From positions 109,691 through 173,690 of the forward strand of contig CAZEJB010000004.1 of assembly GCA_964512635.1 (NCBI GenBank): a stretch of 64,000 nt of DNA, given 5' to 3'. Under the pieces are notes generated by a model, which searched no databases, was not told where the DNA came from, and saw nothing but the letters and a program-made list of their open reading frames with translations. The DNA comes from JADZFO01 sp964512635. GTDB taxonomy: Bacteria; 4484-113; JAFGCY01. Positions 8,632-16,601 of the stretch are shown here, piece by piece (position 1 is the stretch's first letter; the number at the start of each line of letters is the position of its first letter). The position numbers and the translations under genes were made by a program.

Positions 8632-9579
8632 TCACTCATCCAGGTCGCGCGTAGCCAAATCATATAGGCGACGGGCAGCGCGATCTATGCGCTCCTTTTC
8701 TCCCAGCGCCTGAAGCCACAGCGGCGGAATTGTCCCCGCGCCAAACCTTGCTCCCAACAAAGCCCCGGCTACAGCTCCGACCTGGCTTGAAGCAGTCCCG
8801 CGATTGATCAGCAGGAGTATTCCTTCTTCAAAGCTGGCGCAGTAGAGCACGGCCCAAAGCGCGGCCTGAAGGGTGTGAAGCACGTCCCCGTCGGTCTGCA
8901 GGTCCTCGCCAGTGCGGTCGGGCAGGTTGCGAAGTGCGAGCCCAAGAACTGTGTTGCGCGGCTCGATAAAGTCCAGCACTTCCTCAAGCAGCCCGTCGGT
9001 GCCTACCAGCAGCAGGTGCGCGATCGCCAGATTCAGCGCCACGCAGCTCAGCTTGCAGCGCTCGTCGTAGTGTGTGATACCGCTGACAACCCGCGACTCG
9101 CCGATAAGGTGGATGTTGTCATGGTAGCGAAACAGCCCTGTCGGCGCCGCGCGAACCAGACTCCCGCTGCCCAGTCGCATGCTCTCCGGCATGCTTTGCC
9201 AGGCTTCATAGCCCGCCCGCTCAAAGTTGTAGCCATATACGAGGTTTTCGCAGGCCTCTCGAGTAGTCTCCCCCAGATCCCGGGGGCCGTGGCGGTACCA
9301 CTCACGAAAACGCTCGGCAATGTCCTCGGCTGAAAAGCCGCCGGTGTCGCAGTAGCTTTCCAGCACGCAGAGCATCATCTGGGCGTCGCCGGTGAGGCTG
9401 CCTGCCGGCGTATCACGCCAGCCGCCGGCCTGCATCTGGCGCACATTGCCGTAGCGCTGGTCAATGTCGGCCATGCTGAGCCTGTCGAGCGGCGCACCCA
9501 TCGCGCTGCCGCAGGCCAGGCCAAGCAGAGATCCACGAAACTGTTCAAGCAGGTCTCGCACCGAGCGGAAAGATAACAC
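8632..9579 (-). CDS. ADP-ribosylglycohydrolase family protein with degenerate metal motifs
   Basis: The fold signature is present: FRGSLLGLACGSAMGAPL near the N-terminus and VGAVAGALLGARFG near the C-terminus, as in DraG/ARH-type enzymes that remove ADP-ribose from proteins using two Mg ions. Key metal motifs are altered: the usual N-terminal TDDT region reads TGDAQMM, and the C-terminal GDTDT region reads RGTASSQ, so most ligand Asp residues are gone. The protein may bind ADP-ribose without hydrolysing it, or may use other chemistry. The start is uncertain: GTG 9579 is used here, with TTG 9645 and GTG 9561 as in-frame alternatives. It diverges from ribE. Confidence 0.75.
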   Translation of the reverse strand: MLSFRSVRDLLEQFRGSLLGLACGSAMGAPLDRLSMADIDQRYGNVRQMQAGGWRDTPAGSLTGDAQMMLCVLESYCDTGGFSAEDIAERFREWYRHGPRDLGETTREACENLVYGYNFERAGYEAWQSMPESMRLGSGSLVRAAPTGLFRYHDNIHLIGESRVVSGITHYDERCKLSCVALNLAIAHLLLVGTDGLLEEVLDFIEPRNTVLGLALRNLPDRTGEDLQTDGDVLHTLQAALWAVLYCASFEEGILLLINRGTASSQVGAVAGALLGARFGAGTIPPLWLQALGEKERIDRAARRLYDLATRDLDE

Positions 9580-9694
9580 AGCCCGAACTTTGAACCTAAC
9601 GCACTGACTCGCACAAGGGCGAAAGTTGACAAAACACGTGGCCAATCAGGACGCATTTAGCAGTACTTTTGACCCCACGGGGTAGAATCAGCCC

Positions 9695-10345
9695 GTGTAT
9701 ACAGGGCTTATCCGGGAGCAGGGGGTGCTGGCCGCGCGCGGCCAGAACACGCTGCTGGTCGATTGCCCTGCTGTGCGGGACAGGCTGGCTTTCGGAGACA
9801 GCATCTCTGTAAACGGGGTCTGCCTGACTGTGGCGCGCCTGAGCGACACAGGATTCGGCGCCGACCTGCTGCCCGCAACCCTCAGCGCCACGACGCTTGG
9901 AGGGCTGGAAATCGGCAGCCGGCTGAATCTTGAACTTCCCCTGGGCGCGGCGGATGTTTTTGGTGGTCATCTGGTGCGCGGCGTCATTGATGGCACTACC
10001 GAGCTTATCGAGCGCGGTGAGCTGCCCGGTGGCGCGCTTTCCCTGAGTTTTGCTGTGCCTGACTGGCTGACCGCGTGGCTCGTGCCAAAGGGCGCAGTGA
10101 CCATTGACGGCGTCAGCCTGACAGTACAGAGGCTTGAACCGGGACGCTTTACGACAGAGTTGATCCCAACCACGCAATCTGAGACAAATCTGGGAACTAT
10201 TCAGCCCGGGAGCAGGGTAAACATTGAAGCCGACCTGATTGTGAAATCAGTGCGCAGTGTCCTGGAGGGCCTGCGCGAGGGCCTGGCAGACCAGGGGCCG
10301 GCGGAGCTGAAAGGGCTGCCGGCGCTTAGGGGAAATGGAGAGTAA
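9695..10345 (+). CDS. ribE: Riboflavin synthase alpha chain
   Basis: A 216-residue enzyme that dismutates two 6,7-dimethyl-8-ribityllumazines into riboflavin. It shows the two-fold internal duplication of the family: YTGLIREQG with SISVNGVCLTV in the first barrel and GGHLVRGVIDGTTEL with VTIDGVSLTVQ in the second. Start is GTG at 9695, and TAGAAT lies exactly 6 nt upstream with no Shine-Dalgarno, so translation is probably leaderless. That also leaves no room for an FMN riboswitch. ribBA begins 2 nt after the stop, giving a riboflavin operon. Lumazine synthase (ribH) and ribD are not in the window. Confidence 0.93.
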   Translation: MYTGLIREQGVLAARGQNTLLVDCPAVRDRLAFGDSISVNGVCLTVARLSDTGFGADLLPATLSATTLGGLEIGSRLNLELPLGAADVFGGHLVRGVIDGTTELIERGELPGGALSLSFAVPDWLTAWLVPKGAVTIDGVSLTVQRLEPGRFTTELIPTTQSETNLGTIQPGSRVNIEADLIVKSVRSVLEGLREGLADQGPAELKGLPALRGNGE

Positions 10346-10347
10346 CG

Positions 10348-11772
10348 GTGGGTTTTGATTCAAGCAACGGTGGTCCGCAGGACAAACTTAACGGTGCGCC
10401 GGCCAAAGGCACCGCCAACGGTGGTCCCGCCACCCCAAGTTGCAGCGGCAATACGGTCTATACGGCCCTGCTGGCGCGCAGCGGTGTTCACATGATTGAG
10501 AGCGTGGCAGCCCCGACCAGCCAGGAGGATGCGGCGACTTGTTTCATTGGCCGGGTCGAAGCCGCGGTCGATTCCCTTCGCAGGGGCGGCATGGTGATCC
10601 TGATGGACGACAAGCAGCGCGAGAACGAGGGTGATCTGGTCTGCGCGGCTCAGTTTGCCACACCTGAGAACGTCAACTTCATGAAGGTCCACGGCCGCGG
10701 ACTAATCTGCGTGCCGATGACCGGAGAGGCCCTGGACCGGTTAGAGCTGCCGCTGATGGCGCAGAACAATACCAGTCTGCATGGCACAGCTTTCACCATG
10801 AGCGTTGATGCTCTGCACGGAACAACAACTGGAATCAGCGCCGAGGATATGTCGGTTACGATTCGGGCGCTGGCTGATCCGGGCACACGCCCCAGCGACC
10901 TTGGCCGGCCGGGCCATGTTTTCCCTCTGCTTTATCACCCCGGTGGCGTGCTGAAGCGCGCGGGGCAGACCGAAGGAAGCGTGGACCTTTTGAGGATCGC
11001 CGGCCTTAACCCGGCGGCGGTTGTCTGCGAGATTTGCAAGGAAGATGGCAGCATGGCGCGCGAATCCGAACTGCGGGATTACAGCGAGCGCCACAACATA
11101 CCTCTCGTGCATGTTCAGGACATCGTGAGATACCGCCTGGTCAAGGATAAGCTGATCAGCTTTGCTGACAGCGCAGTCCTGCCCACAGAGTATGGCGATT
11201 TCCGCATTCATGGCTATGAGGTGCCGGCGACCGGAGAACACCACGTGGCGCTCGTCTGTGGTGATGTGACCACGGCCGAGCCCGTGTTGATCCGTGTCCA
11301 CAGCGAGTGTCTGACGGGGGATGTCTTCCACAGCCGTCGCTGCGACTGCGGCCCTCAGCTCGACTGGGCCATGCGCGCTATTGCCAAGGAAGGCCGCGGC
11401 GTTCTGCTCTATCTGCGCCAGGAAGGTCGCGGCATAGGCCTGATTAACAAGATTCGCGCCTACGCGCTGCAGGACAAGGGCATGGACACGGTGGAGGCCA
11501 ATCTGGCCCTGGGCCTGCCCGCGGACAACCGCAACTACGACACCGGAGCGCAGATACTGCTTGATTTGGGCCTGAAGGATCTGCGCCTGATCACCAACAA
11601 CCCCAGCAAGCTCGTTGGGCTCGAAGCCCATGGGCTGAGAATTGTCGAGCGTGTGCCGATCCCGCTGGAGATCATGTACCACCGTCAGAGCGCAGGCTAC
11701 CTTGAAACCAAAGTGGCCAAGATGGGGCACATGATTGATCTGGAAGGCGCTGGCGTGCAGGCCGGCGGCTAA
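10348..11772 (+). CDS. ribBA: Bifunctional DHBP synthase / GTP cyclohydrolase II
   Basis: A 474-residue fusion catalysing the two entry steps of riboflavin synthesis. RibB part (about 65-270): DDKQRENEGDL acidic loop, GRGLICVP and the HTEGS-like region GQTEGSVDLLRIAG. RibA part (about 275-470): zinc site CLTGDVFHSRRCDCG and LRQEGRGIGL, followed by DTVEANLALG. The first 60 or so residues are a low-complexity Asn/Gly extension not typical of the family; an internal ATG (residue 49) could be an alternative start. The GTG start is 2 nt after ribE. Its 3' end overlaps the convergent metal ATPase gene by 4 bp. Confidence 0.94.
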   Translation: MGFDSSNGGPQDKLNGAPAKGTANGGPATPSCSGNTVYTALLARSGVHMIESVAAPTSQEDAATCFIGRVEAAVDSLRRGGMVILMDDKQRENEGDLVCAAQFATPENVNFMKVHGRGLICVPMTGEALDRLELPLMAQNNTSLHGTAFTMSVDALHGTTTGISAEDMSVTIRALADPGTRPSDLGRPGHVFPLLYHPGGVLKRAGQTEGSVDLLRIAGLNPAAVVCEICKEDGSMARESELRDYSERHNIPLVHVQDIVRYRLVKDKLISFADSAVLPTEYGDFRIHGYEVPATGEHHVALVCGDVTTAEPVLIRVHSECLTGDVFHSRRCDCGPQLDWAMRAIAKEGRGVLLYLRQEGRGIGLINKIRAYALQDKGMDTVEANLALGLPADNRNYDTGAQILLDLGLKDLRLITNNPSKLVGLEAHGLRIVERVPIPLEIMYHRQSAGYLETKVAKMGHMIDLEGAGVQAGG

Positions 11773-13727
11773 GCCGGGGCCGGGCTTGCGCCTTCAGAAG
11801 AAAGCGACCTCGGCGGTCGAGGCGCTCTGTAAGGCTGCACCAGCAGATACATCCCGCTCAGGATCGTCAGCACTGTGCTGCCTTCATGAAGGATCACCGC
11901 CAGCCAGAGCGGGAGCATTCCGCTGGCTGCGCCGACCAGCAGCAGGAGTATCACGCCGAAGGCCAGAATCAAACCTCGGGTGATGGCCGCCTGGGTGCGG
12001 CGGGCCAGCCAGACCGCAAAGGGCAAGGCGGCAAGGTCGTCGCGCATCAGGACAATGTCAGCTGTCTCAAGCGCCACATCCGTTCCGCGGCTGCCCATGG
12101 CAAGTCCGATATCCGCCGCGGCCAGCGCCGGGCCGTCATTTACGCCGTCGCCAACAAAAGCGAGCTGACCAAACTCCTTTTGCAGTTTGCGGACTTCATC
12201 TACCTTGCTTTCCGGCAGCAGACCGGCGCGGACGCTGTCGGCTCCGATACTGGACGCAACCGCTTCTCCCACCAGCCGGTGGTCGCCAGTCAGGATGACA
12301 ATGTTCCTGATCCCCAGGCGACGCAGGGACTTGATCGCCGGACCTGCGCTGGGACGGATCCGATCGGCGATGCCGAGGACCTCGTGCCCACCGTCGCTTG
12401 ACACCACTACAGCGGTGAGTCCGCGCCGTCGTACGGCGCTGACCTCTTCAATGATGCTTGCAGGTACCTCAACACCGTGGGAATCAAAGAGGCTGCGATT
12501 GCCTACTCCGACCCAGCGCTGGTCAACCTCACCATGTACGCCTTCTCCAACGTGGGTATCGAAATCAGCAACCTGTCGTAATTCCAGTCCCCGTTCAAGT
12601 GCCGCCCTGACTACTGCCTGAGCCAGGGGGTGTTCGCTGACAGCTTCGACTGATGCTGCCAGTTGCAGTAATCGTTCTCGCTCTTCAACCGGTCCGACAG
12701 GGTTGCCCAGATACAAAACTGCCGGCGCGCCTTCGGTGAGCGTCCCTGTCTTGTCGAGTGCGATGCTTCGGATACCTGCCAGCCGTTCAAGGTAAACCCC
12801 GCCCTTTATCAGAACGCCGCTGCGCGCAGCGCGTGTCAGTCCAGAAAGCACCGCAGCGGGTACACTCATTATCACAGCACAAGGTGACGCGGCGACGAGG
12901 AAGACCATCCCGTGATACAAGGCGTCAGCCAGAAGCTGGTGGCGCAGGAAGACATCCCAAAGGGCTACGGCGCTAGCCAGCAGCAGCACGCCGACAACGT
13001 AGGTGTTCTGCCAGCGCTCAAAACGCGCCTGGGTAGCAACTTTTTGCTCCTGGGCGGATTGCACCAGTTTTACTATCCGTGCCAGCATTGTGTCGGCACT
13101 GGCGTGCGTGACTTCAACCAGCAGACTGCCACGCAGGTTGATGGTCCCGGCAAAAACATCCTGGCCGGGCCCCTTGGACACGGGCAGGCCTTCGCCGGTC
13201 AAGGTACTCTCGTCAACATTGCCTCGGCCTTCAAGAATCCGTCCATCGAGCGCCAGTCGTTCGCCAGCACTGACACGCAGCACCTCGCCAGGCAGTATCG
13301 AGTCCACCGGACGACGGGAGTCCAGGCCCTTGCTGACGACCGTGGCGTAATCGGGTCGAAGCTGCACAAGTCCGGCTATTGAGCGCTTGGTGCGCTCGAG
13401 GGTGTAATACTCAAGTGCCCCGCTGAGGGTGAAGAGGAACAGCAAGCCAATTCCTTCGGCGGGCTGCCGCAGGGCTGCGGCGCCGTAAGCTGCCAGGAGC
13501 ATCAGGAAGTTGATATCCAGCCGACGCTCCCGCAGTGAGGCAATCGCGCTTGACAACGGCAGCCATGAACCAGCGACAAATGCAATGCCGAATGCCGCCA
13601 GTGAAAGGCCTTCCAAAGACATGCGTGCAGCAATGATGCCGCCCAGCCCGCCGGCCGCGCAAAGCAGGGTCAGGATTACGGGTCGAAATGTCGAGATGGC
13701 TTGATGCAATGACATGCTCCACTTCAT
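11769..13727 (-). CDS. P1B-4-type heavy-metal-translocating P-type ATPase
   Basis: Integral membrane ATPase that exports transition-metal ions. Motifs seen: AASPCAV (SPC instead of CPC in the ion-binding helix), phosphorylation site DKTGTLTEG, SEHPLAQA of the nucleotide domain, GDGVNDGPALAAADIG, and HEGSTVLTILSG in the last helix. SPC plus a HEGGT-like motif and the absence of an N-terminal metal-binding domain are the marks of the P1B-4 subgroup (cobalt, iron or zinc export). ATG 13727 is chosen because AGGTG lies 8 nt upstream; TTG 13769 would add 14 residues. It is divergent from arsM with a 120-nt shared promoter region. Confidence 0.9.
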   Translation of the reverse strand: MKWSMSLHQAISTFRPVILTLLCAAGGLGGIIAARMSLEGLSLAAFGIAFVAGSWLPLSSAIASLRERRLDINFLMLLAAYGAAALRQPAEGIGLLFLFTLSGALEYYTLERTKRSIAGLVQLRPDYATVVSKGLDSRRPVDSILPGEVLRVSAGERLALDGRILEGRGNVDESTLTGEGLPVSKGPGQDVFAGTINLRGSLLVEVTHASADTMLARIVKLVQSAQEQKVATQARFERWQNTYVVGVLLLASAVALWDVFLRHQLLADALYHGMVFLVAASPCAVIMSVPAAVLSGLTRAARSGVLIKGGVYLERLAGIRSIALDKTGTLTEGAPAVLYLGNPVGPVEERERLLQLAASVEAVSEHPLAQAVVRAALERGLELRQVADFDTHVGEGVHGEVDQRWVGVGNRSLFDSHGVEVPASIIEEVSAVRRRGLTAVVVSSDGGHEVLGIADRIRPSAGPAIKSLRRLGIRNIVILTGDHRLVGEAVASSIGADSVRAGLLPESKVDEVRKLQKEFGQLAFVGDGVNDGPALAAADIGLAMGSRGTDVALETADIVLMRDDLAALPFAVWLARRTQAAITRGLILAFGVILLLLVGAASGMLPLWLAVILHEGSTVLTILSGMYLLVQPYRAPRPPRSLSSEGASPAPA

Positions 13728-13847
13728 TGTATGTTCACCTACACCATTAGCATCTACATTTGGCCGCAATGAAGCCGTGTCTCAGTCTGCCGTTAGCACA
13801 AAGCAGCAGTTGAAAAGGTAGTATGTTTTGATCAGGGAGGCAGCATC

Positions 13848-14648
13848 ATGGCCAGTCAGCAGGAGATAAGAGAACTCGTTCAGCGCGCCTATGGGCAGGT
13901 TGCGGACGCCAGGTTAACAGGGCAACAGGCCTGTTGCGACGGCGACAGCGCGTGCTGCGTCGCGCCTGCTGAAGCCGCCTACCGCGTCGAAGAAAGCCAC
14001 CCCCTGCCGGAAGCGGATCTGGGCCTGTCCTGTGGGAACCCTGTCGCTTTCAGCTTGCTGAAGCAGGGTGATGTGGTTCTTGATCTTGGTTCCGGTGCTG
14101 GCCGAGACGTTTTTATGGCAGCAGCACGGGTTGGTTCGACGGGCCGGGCGATCGGCGTGGACATGACGCCGAGGATGCTGGAACTGGCGCGCAGGAACGC
14201 TGCCAGCTTCGCCGCCACTACCGGAATGAACAACGTCGAGTTCCGCGAGGGCTTCATTGAAGCGCTGCCGGTGGCGGATGGAGAGGTTGATCTGGTGTTA
14301 TCCAACTGTGTGATCAATCTCTCGGTCGATAAGCCCCAGGTCTTTCGCGAGGCATTCCGCGTCCTGAAGCCCGGCGGCCGTATTGTGGTCAGCGATATCG
14401 TTTTGAACCACGAGCTGTCGGCGGAGCTTGCCAGCGACCCGCGGGTTTATGCAAACTGCATCTCCGGTGCGCTGCTGAGAGATGACTATCTCGGCGCGAT
14501 CCGGCAGGCCGGGTTTGCTTCAATCGAGGTGCTGGACGACCATCTTTACAGCGCTTCGAGTTGTTGTGGCGACCCGATTTCTGGCGAAATGGGAGCTGAA
14601 CTGGAAGGCTGCGCCAGCAGCATTACTGTTCTGGCCATCAAAGCCTGA
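13848..14648 (+). CDS. arsM: Arsenite S-adenosylmethionine methyltransferase
   Basis: A 266-residue class I SAM methyltransferase that methylates As(III). The SAM site is VLDLGSGAGRDVF (about 77-89). Cys62 (LSCGNP), Cys154 (SNCVINL) and Cys204 (ANCISGA) have the order and spacing of the three arsenite-binding cysteines of known ArsM proteins. Extra cysteine pairs occur at 29-30 and 36-37 and near the C-terminus. GGGAGG upstream of the ATG supports the start. No arsR or arsB is adjacent; the neighbour is a divergent metal ATPase, so the two may form a metal(loid) defence pair, which is inference. Confidence 0.93.
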   Translation: MASQQEIRELVQRAYGQVADARLTGQQACCDGDSACCVAPAEAAYRVEESHPLPEADLGLSCGNPVAFSLLKQGDVVLDLGSGAGRDVFMAAARVGSTGRAIGVDMTPRMLELARRNAASFAATTGMNNVEFREGFIEALPVADGEVDLVLSNCVINLSVDKPQVFREAFRVLKPGGRIVVSDIVLNHELSAELASDPRVYANCISGALLRDDYLGAIRQAGFASIEVLDDHLYSASSCCGDPISGEMGAELEGCASSITVLAIKA

Positions 14649-14729
14649 TCCCGCAGAGTCCGAATCAGAAAACACGTCCTATACTGCCATTGCGGCCAAG
14701 CAGCCGCAACTACCAGTTAGGACAGAAAC

Positions 14730-16601
14730 TTGAAGCACACCCGCCCTTCTCTGCTCGCGAGGCTGCTGCTTGGCTGCATCCCCATCGGGCTGACCTTTAC
14801 CTCGGCGTCCAATGCTGAAGAGGCGCTGCCGGGATATCACACACCGGAAGAGATCATCAGCGAGCTCAAAGCCCTGGAACAGGCTCCTGTGGCCCAGGTT
14901 ATCAGCCTTGGCAAGACGGCCCAAGGCCGGGAAATCGTCGCTCTGCGGGTCAGCTCTGCCGTTGGGGACCCTGACTCCAAGCCTGCCATCGCCGTGTTTG
15001 GCGCAGTCCACGCACCGCAGCGCATGGCCAGCGAGCTGACTCTCGACTTGGCGCGCGACATTCGCAGCATGGTCAGCGGCGACAACCATCTGGCTGAGGT
15101 GGACAGGGTGACCTGGTACTTTGTCCCTGAGCCCAGCCCGGACAGCGCTGCCGCAACTCTCAGCGCGCCTTTCCAGGAGCGTTCTACCAACACTCGGCCC
15201 TGGGATGATGACCGCGACGGCGAGGTGGACGAGGACGGGCCGGATGACCTTAACGGCGACGGCTGGATCACCCAGATGCGGGTCAAGGACGGCAGCGGCC
15301 CCTGGTTCCCACACCCGCAAGACAATCGCGTGATGATCGTGGCTGACAAGAGCAAGGGCGAGGAAGGTGGCTGGAGTATCCTCACCGAAGGCTATGACAA
15401 CGACGGCGACGGACAGTTCAATGAAGATCCGGCCGGCGGCGTAGATTTCAACAGGAACTTCTCCTGGCAGTACCCGGACTTTACCGTGGGCAGCGGCCTG
15501 AACCCGGTCAGCGAGCCGGAAAACCGTGCCGTGGCCGACTTTCTGTTCAGCCATCCCAATGTCGCCATTGTCTACAGCATCAGCCCGCAGGAAAACCTGG
15601 CGCACCAGTGGCGGCCGGCGCAGGGTGGCCAGGGTCCGGGTTATAAGGGGATCGACGGACAGGATGAGACCTACTACAAACTCTTTGCCGACACCTTTGC
15701 CAAGTACTGTAAGGACCTGACCGGCCGCGAGGCCGGTGAAGCCCCCGGCCCGGCGGACGCCAGCGGCAGCTTCGCCGCCTGGGCTTACTACCACTTCGGT
15801 CGCTGGTCCGTCTCCAGCCCCGGCTGGTGGACCGGCAAGCCGACGGCAGAAGAAGTAACGCCGGTTGTCGTGCCTGATCCGGCCACAAGCTCAGAGGCTG
15901 CAGTGTCAGAACCTGCGGTAGAGCAAGTTGCTGGCACACCGGATGATCCTGCATCGGCTCCGCCTGCAGATAGCGGCTGGGACAACAGCGACAGCCGCGG
16001 CCAGGAGGAACGCGACCGCCTGAAGTGGCTTGAGCAACAGGGCATCGACGCCTTTGCGCCCTGGACCGCCGTGCAGCACGATGGCCTGGACGAACTCTGG
16101 GGTAGCGTGGAGGTCGGCGGCTTCAAGACTCTGCGGCTGATCAACCCGCCCTATGCCTTGCTGGGCACCGGCATTTCAGACTCGGCAGATGACCACAGCA
16201 GTGACCTATTCACACTCCAGTCTGAGCTGTTGGCGCGGCTGTTTGTCAGCCTGCCGAAACTTGAGATTGACCGGATCAAGACACAGGCACTGGGCGGCGG
16301 TGTCTGCCGGCTCAGCTTGCGCCTGATCAATAACGGCGAGCTGCCGACCATGTCGCAGCTTGGCGCACAAAGCGGCATCACCTATCCGCTGCAGGTCAGC
16401 TTGAACCTGCCTGCGGGCGCCAGCATCATCAGCGGAAAGCAGCGGCAGCCTTTGCCGCGGCTGGATGGCAACGGTGGAAGTATCGAACTGAGCTGGCTGC
16501 TCAGCTGCCCACAAGGTGGCATGGCTACAGTTGAGGCTGGATCGATCATGAGCGGACAAACCAGCCGGGAAGTGGAGCTTGCGGCGGGAGGAGCAAACTA
16601 A
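14730..16601 (+). CDS. M14 carboxypeptidase paralogue lacking zinc and catalytic residues
   Basis: A 623-residue secreted protein (signal peptide to about residue 29). It aligns by eye with the next gene over the M14 zinc-carboxypeptidase fold, including the substrate-binding NRN (241-243), but the zinc motif HxxE reads HAPQ (His94, Gln97), the third ligand His is Ser283, and the catalytic Glu region reads SSPGWW. It should therefore not hydrolyse peptides. Asp-rich calcium-type loops (DDDRDGEVDEDG, DNDGDGQ) resemble thrombospondin type 3 repeats. A Pro/Ala linker near 380-420 is inserted before the C-terminal beta domain. Start is TTG with AGGA upstream. Its stop overlaps the next ATG. Confidence 0.85.
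   Translation: MKHTRPSLLARLLLGCIPIGLTFTSASNAEEALPGYHTPEEIISELKALEQAPVAQVISLGKTAQGREIVALRVSSAVGDPDSKPAIAVFGAVHAPQRMASELTLDLARDIRSMVSGDNHLAEVDRVTWYFVPEPSPDSAAATLSAPFQERSTNTRPWDDDRDGEVDEDGPDDLNGDGWITQMRVKDGSGPWFPHPQDNRVMIVADKSKGEEGGWSILTEGYDNDGDGQFNEDPAGGVDFNRNFSWQYPDFTVGSGLNPVSEPENRAVADFLFSHPNVAIVYSISPQENLAHQWRPAQGGQGPGYKGIDGQDETYYKLFADTFAKYCKDLTGREAGEAPGPADASGSFAAWAYYHFGRWSVSSPGWWTGKPTAEEVTPVVVPDPATSSEAAVSEPAVEQVAGTPDDPASAPPADSGWDNSDSRGQEERDRLKWLEQQGIDAFAPWTAVQHDGLDELWGSVEVGGFKTLRLINPPYALLGTGISDSADDHSSDLFTLQSELLARLFVSLPKLEIDRIKTQALGGGVCRLSLRLINNGELPTMSQLGAQSGITYPLQVSLNLPAGASIISGKQRQPLPRLDGNGGSIELSWLLSCPQGGMATVEAGSIMSGQTSREVELAAGGAN

Noticed and set aside
9646..9694. FMN riboswitch before ribE
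   Set aside because: The gap is only about 50 nt and the -10 element abuts the start codon, leaving no room for the aptamer.
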